Source: CAVVDT01 sp963747005 (GTDB lineage: Bacteria; Pseudomonadota; Alphaproteobacteria; Rhizobiales; Aestuariivirgaceae). From it: a DNA stretch of 64,000 nucleotides. This document shows, piece by piece, positions 62,368-64,000 of the stretch (the stretch's first letter is position 1; each line of letters opens with the position of its first letter). The notes under the pieces were generated by a model. The model was not told where the DNA came from and searched no databases. It saw nothing but the letters and a program-made list of their open reading frames with translations. The stretch is taken from assembly GCA_963747005.1 (NCBI GenBank), contig CAVVDT010000004.1, positions 62,001 through 126,000 on the forward strand, read 5' to 3'. A program made the translations under genes and the position numbers.

Positions 62368-63654
62368 GTGACAAAGGCGAATCGACCAGATTTCGAGGCC
62401 ATCGAGGCCGCGGTGATGGAGACCGAGAGGGGACGCTGGTTTCTGGCCGAATATGCCCGCCGGCAGCGCAGCGCCGACACCCAGCGGCTGCTCGAGGCCA
62501 TCCACAGGCTGGAAGCGGCCATCGGCTCGCAGGTCATCCCGGCTGCCGGCGACGACATCAGTCATGAGCTTTCGGCCATGGCCGCGGCCTTGCACGCCAC
62601 CGAGACAGAAATGCGCGAGGTAAGGAGCGACCGCCTCGCCGATCGCGGCGCTGTCCCAAACGGCAGCACCGCCTTTGAGGATGTGGCCGCGCGGGCCCGT
62701 AACCTGGCCGCCGGCCTGGCGGCGACCACCGAGGCGCTGGAAAAGGCCGGCGAGGCCTTGCACGACGAACCGGCAGTCGCCGCCCGCATCACCGGGCTGG
62801 AGGAAGATCTCGCCCGTCTTGACGAGCACCGCCAGACCCAGGACGTCCTCAGCCAGCGGATTTCCAAGGCCATGGGCCTCATCGCCCATCTACAGGAGCG
62901 CATCGCCACGAGCCTTGGCGACGGTCCTCCCGCTGTCGGGCAGGAAACCCCGGCTGCGGCGGCTACGGATACATTGCTCGATGACGCCGAAGTGAACTAT
63001 TTCGAGGCGGACCGCGAGCTGTTTTCAACCTCCGATATCCCTCCATTGCCGTCCCACGACCTCGTCGCCGACGACCCGGAAAACGCCCCGCACCTGGCCG
63101 GCATGCTGGATGAGGCCCTCGCCGCCATGCCCGATGCCGGCAGCGAGGATACAATGAACCCAACAACGGAAGCCGCAGCGTCAGAGCCTGAGGCAGAAGC
63201 ACCCACAGCGCCTGAACCCGATGCAACCCAGCCCGCCGCAGCCGAAGCTATGGCTGCTGAAGGCGCCGCCAAACCGGCCCGCCGGCGCGTCGTCATCGTG
63301 CGCACCGCCCAGACGCCTGCCGCAGAAGGGCTGGCCGAGCAGCCTCCTTCACCCGATGCGCCGGCTGCGACCACGGCCCCCGAAGCCGCGCCGCCAACCG
63401 CGCCCCAGACGGCCGATGCCGAACCCGGCCCCGAGGCGGTCATGCAGATGTTCACGGAAGCCGCGGCCAGGCACGGCGTCTCACCCGTCAGCGTCGCCGC
63501 GGAGGAAGGTCAGTCGGCGCCCTTGGGGTCCATGACCCCCGGCCCCGAGGAACGGCGCCGCATCGTCGTCATCCGCCGCAATTCCTCCGCCGATACGCCC
63601 ATACCGCTGGAAGATGCGGGCGAGGACGTCGCCAAGACCGGCAAGCCGCACTGA
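62368..63654 (+). CDS. Uncharacterised acidic/Pro-Ala-rich coiled-coil protein
   Basis: The 428-residue protein has a conserved N-terminal helix (DFEAIEAAVMETERGRWFLAEYARR in part), which also occurs in other Rhizobiales proteins I have seen only as hypothetical. A helical region to about 200 follows, then a long disordered stretch rich in Ala, Pro, Glu and Thr. Two basic beta-like motifs, ARRRVVIVRT and ERRRIVVIRR, stand about 90 residues apart. The GTG at 62368 fits better than an ATG at 62326, which lacks a ribosome-binding site. The 216-bp gap before it has two CTAACCA repeats and nothing else. Confidence 0.72.
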   Translation: MTKANRPDFEAIEAAVMETERGRWFLAEYARRQRSADTQRLLEAIHRLEAAIGSQVIPAAGDDISHELSAMAAALHATETEMREVRSDRLADRGAVPNGSTAFEDVAARARNLAAGLAATTEALEKAGEALHDEPAVAARITGLEEDLARLDEHRQTQDVLSQRISKAMGLIAHLQERIATSLGDGPPAVGQETPAAAATDTLLDDAEVNYFEADRELFSTSDIPPLPSHDLVADDPENAPHLAGMLDEALAAMPDAGSEDTMNPTTEAAASEPEAEAPTAPEPDATQPAAAEAMAAEGAAKPARRRVVIVRTAQTPAAEGLAEQPPSPDAPAATTAPEAAPPTAPQTADAEPGPEAVMQMFTEAAARHGVSPVSVAAEEGQSAPLGSMTPGPEERRRIVVIRRNSSADTPIPLEDAGEDVAKTGKPH

Positions 63655-63676
63655 TCGTTGCCGGCGCCATCCTCGC

Positions 63677-64000
63677 CTACAGGCGGTTGATTGGCATCTT
63701 GAGGTAAACCGTGCCGTTGTCCTCCGGCTCGGGCATCTGGCCGGCGCGCATGTTCACCTGGATCGACGGCACGATCAGCCTGGGCATCGACAAGGTCCTG
63801 TCGCGCGCCTCGCGCATGGCCACGAACTCATCTTCGGTGACGCCATCGCGCACATGCACGTTGCGCGCCTTCTCTTCATCGACCGTGGTCTCCCAGGCAA
63901 AGGCATCGCGGCCCGGCGCCTTGTAGTCGTGGCACAGGAAGAGACGGGTATCGCCGGGGAGCGACAGCACCTTCTTGATGGAGCGATAGAGCTGGCGGGC
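63677..64000 (-). CDS. Metallo-beta-lactamase-fold hydrolase, C-terminal part
   Basis: The reverse-strand frame runs off the right edge. The 107 residues present begin ARQLYRSIKKVLSLPGDTRL and continue with FLCHDYKAPGR, which holds a metal-binding His of the MBL fold. The rest (NVHVRDGVTEDEFVAMREARD, then SIQVNMRAGQMP) fits the ETHE1/Blh-type sulfur-metabolising or related MBL proteins. The N-terminal half with the HxHxDH motif lies outside, so the exact family is uncertain. Confidence 0.82.
   Translation of the reverse strand, partial: ARQLYRSIKKVLSLPGDTRLFLCHDYKAPGRDAFAWETTVDEEKARNVHVRDGVTEDEFVAMREARDRTLSMPRLIVPSIQVNMRAGQMPEPEDNGTVYLKMPINRL

Overview
The window is GC-rich DNA with densely packed, mostly operonic genes. 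It looks like the chromosome of an alphaproteobacterium, most likely of the order Hyphomicrobiales (Rhizobiales). The markers are a Usg protein, an F1-ATPase inhibitor zeta subunit (DUF1476), split purS/purQ/purL genes, a DUF1127 protein, a PaaX-controlled phenylacetate cluster, and a very large hendecad-repeat membrane protein resembling the growth pole ring proteins (GPR/RgsE) of polarly growing Rhizobiales. I saw no rRNA, tRNA, CRISPR array, transposase or prophage. The genus cannot be fixed from sequence reading alone.

Layout. 1-5.2 kb: phenylacetate degradation, with paaA-B-C-D on the minus strand (paaD cut by the window edge) and paaI, paaK and the repressor paaX on the plus strand. 5.3-10.8 kb: purB, a small L,D-transpeptidase, nicotinate phosphoribosyltransferase, an HpcH/HpaI aldolase plus a 2-keto-4-pentenoate-type hydratase, and the ATPase zeta subunit. 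11-25.4 kb: purC-purS-purQ, then an AT-rich one-gene insert flanked by a 26-bp direct repeat of the purQ 3' end. After it come a BNR-repeat protein with a MoaD/ThiS-like protein, a DUF1127 protein, a MocR regulator, a saccharopine-dehydrogenase-like/DUF4166 protein with a DCC-family protein, purL-bolA-grxD, and a Lon-family protease with a universal-stress-like protein behind an FNR-type box. 25.5-37.1 kb: two transporters and small secreted or membrane proteins; a GldA-GldF-GldG-DUF4340 ABC operon; usg, folate cyclo-ligase, rpsD, murI and trmJ.

37.3-47.2 kb: an RTX protein, a FAD-linked oxidase, a PhyH-family dioxygenase, a VOC protein and icd. Then comes the most interesting locus: a Tat-exported high-potential iron-sulfur protein (HiPIP) divergent from an outer-membrane cytochrome-porin of the Cyc2 type, with a perfect TTGAT-N4-ATCAA FNR/FixK box between them. 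This looks like an oxygen-regulated route for electrons across the outer membrane into the periplasm. 47.3-53.9 kb: a DmpA/P1 peptidase, three sulfotransferase-like genes (two in tandem), a thioredoxin-reductase-like ferredoxin-NADP reductase, a frameshifted [2Fe-2S] ferredoxin and an orphan Hpt protein. 54.3-64 kb: the giant GPR-like gene, the dgcN-dgcA D-glutamate pair with a VOC protein, a charged coiled-coil protein, and the C-terminal part of a metallo-beta-lactamase-fold protein.

How the genes connect. paaK makes phenylacetyl-CoA, PaaABCD epoxidises it, PaaI rescues dead-end thioesters and PaaX probably senses phenylacetyl-CoA. The pur genes supply IMP. MurI makes D-glutamate for the wall while DgcN/DgcA would consume it. 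Two FNR-type boxes suggest that the Cyc2/HiPIP module and the Lon/USP pair both respond to low oxygen.
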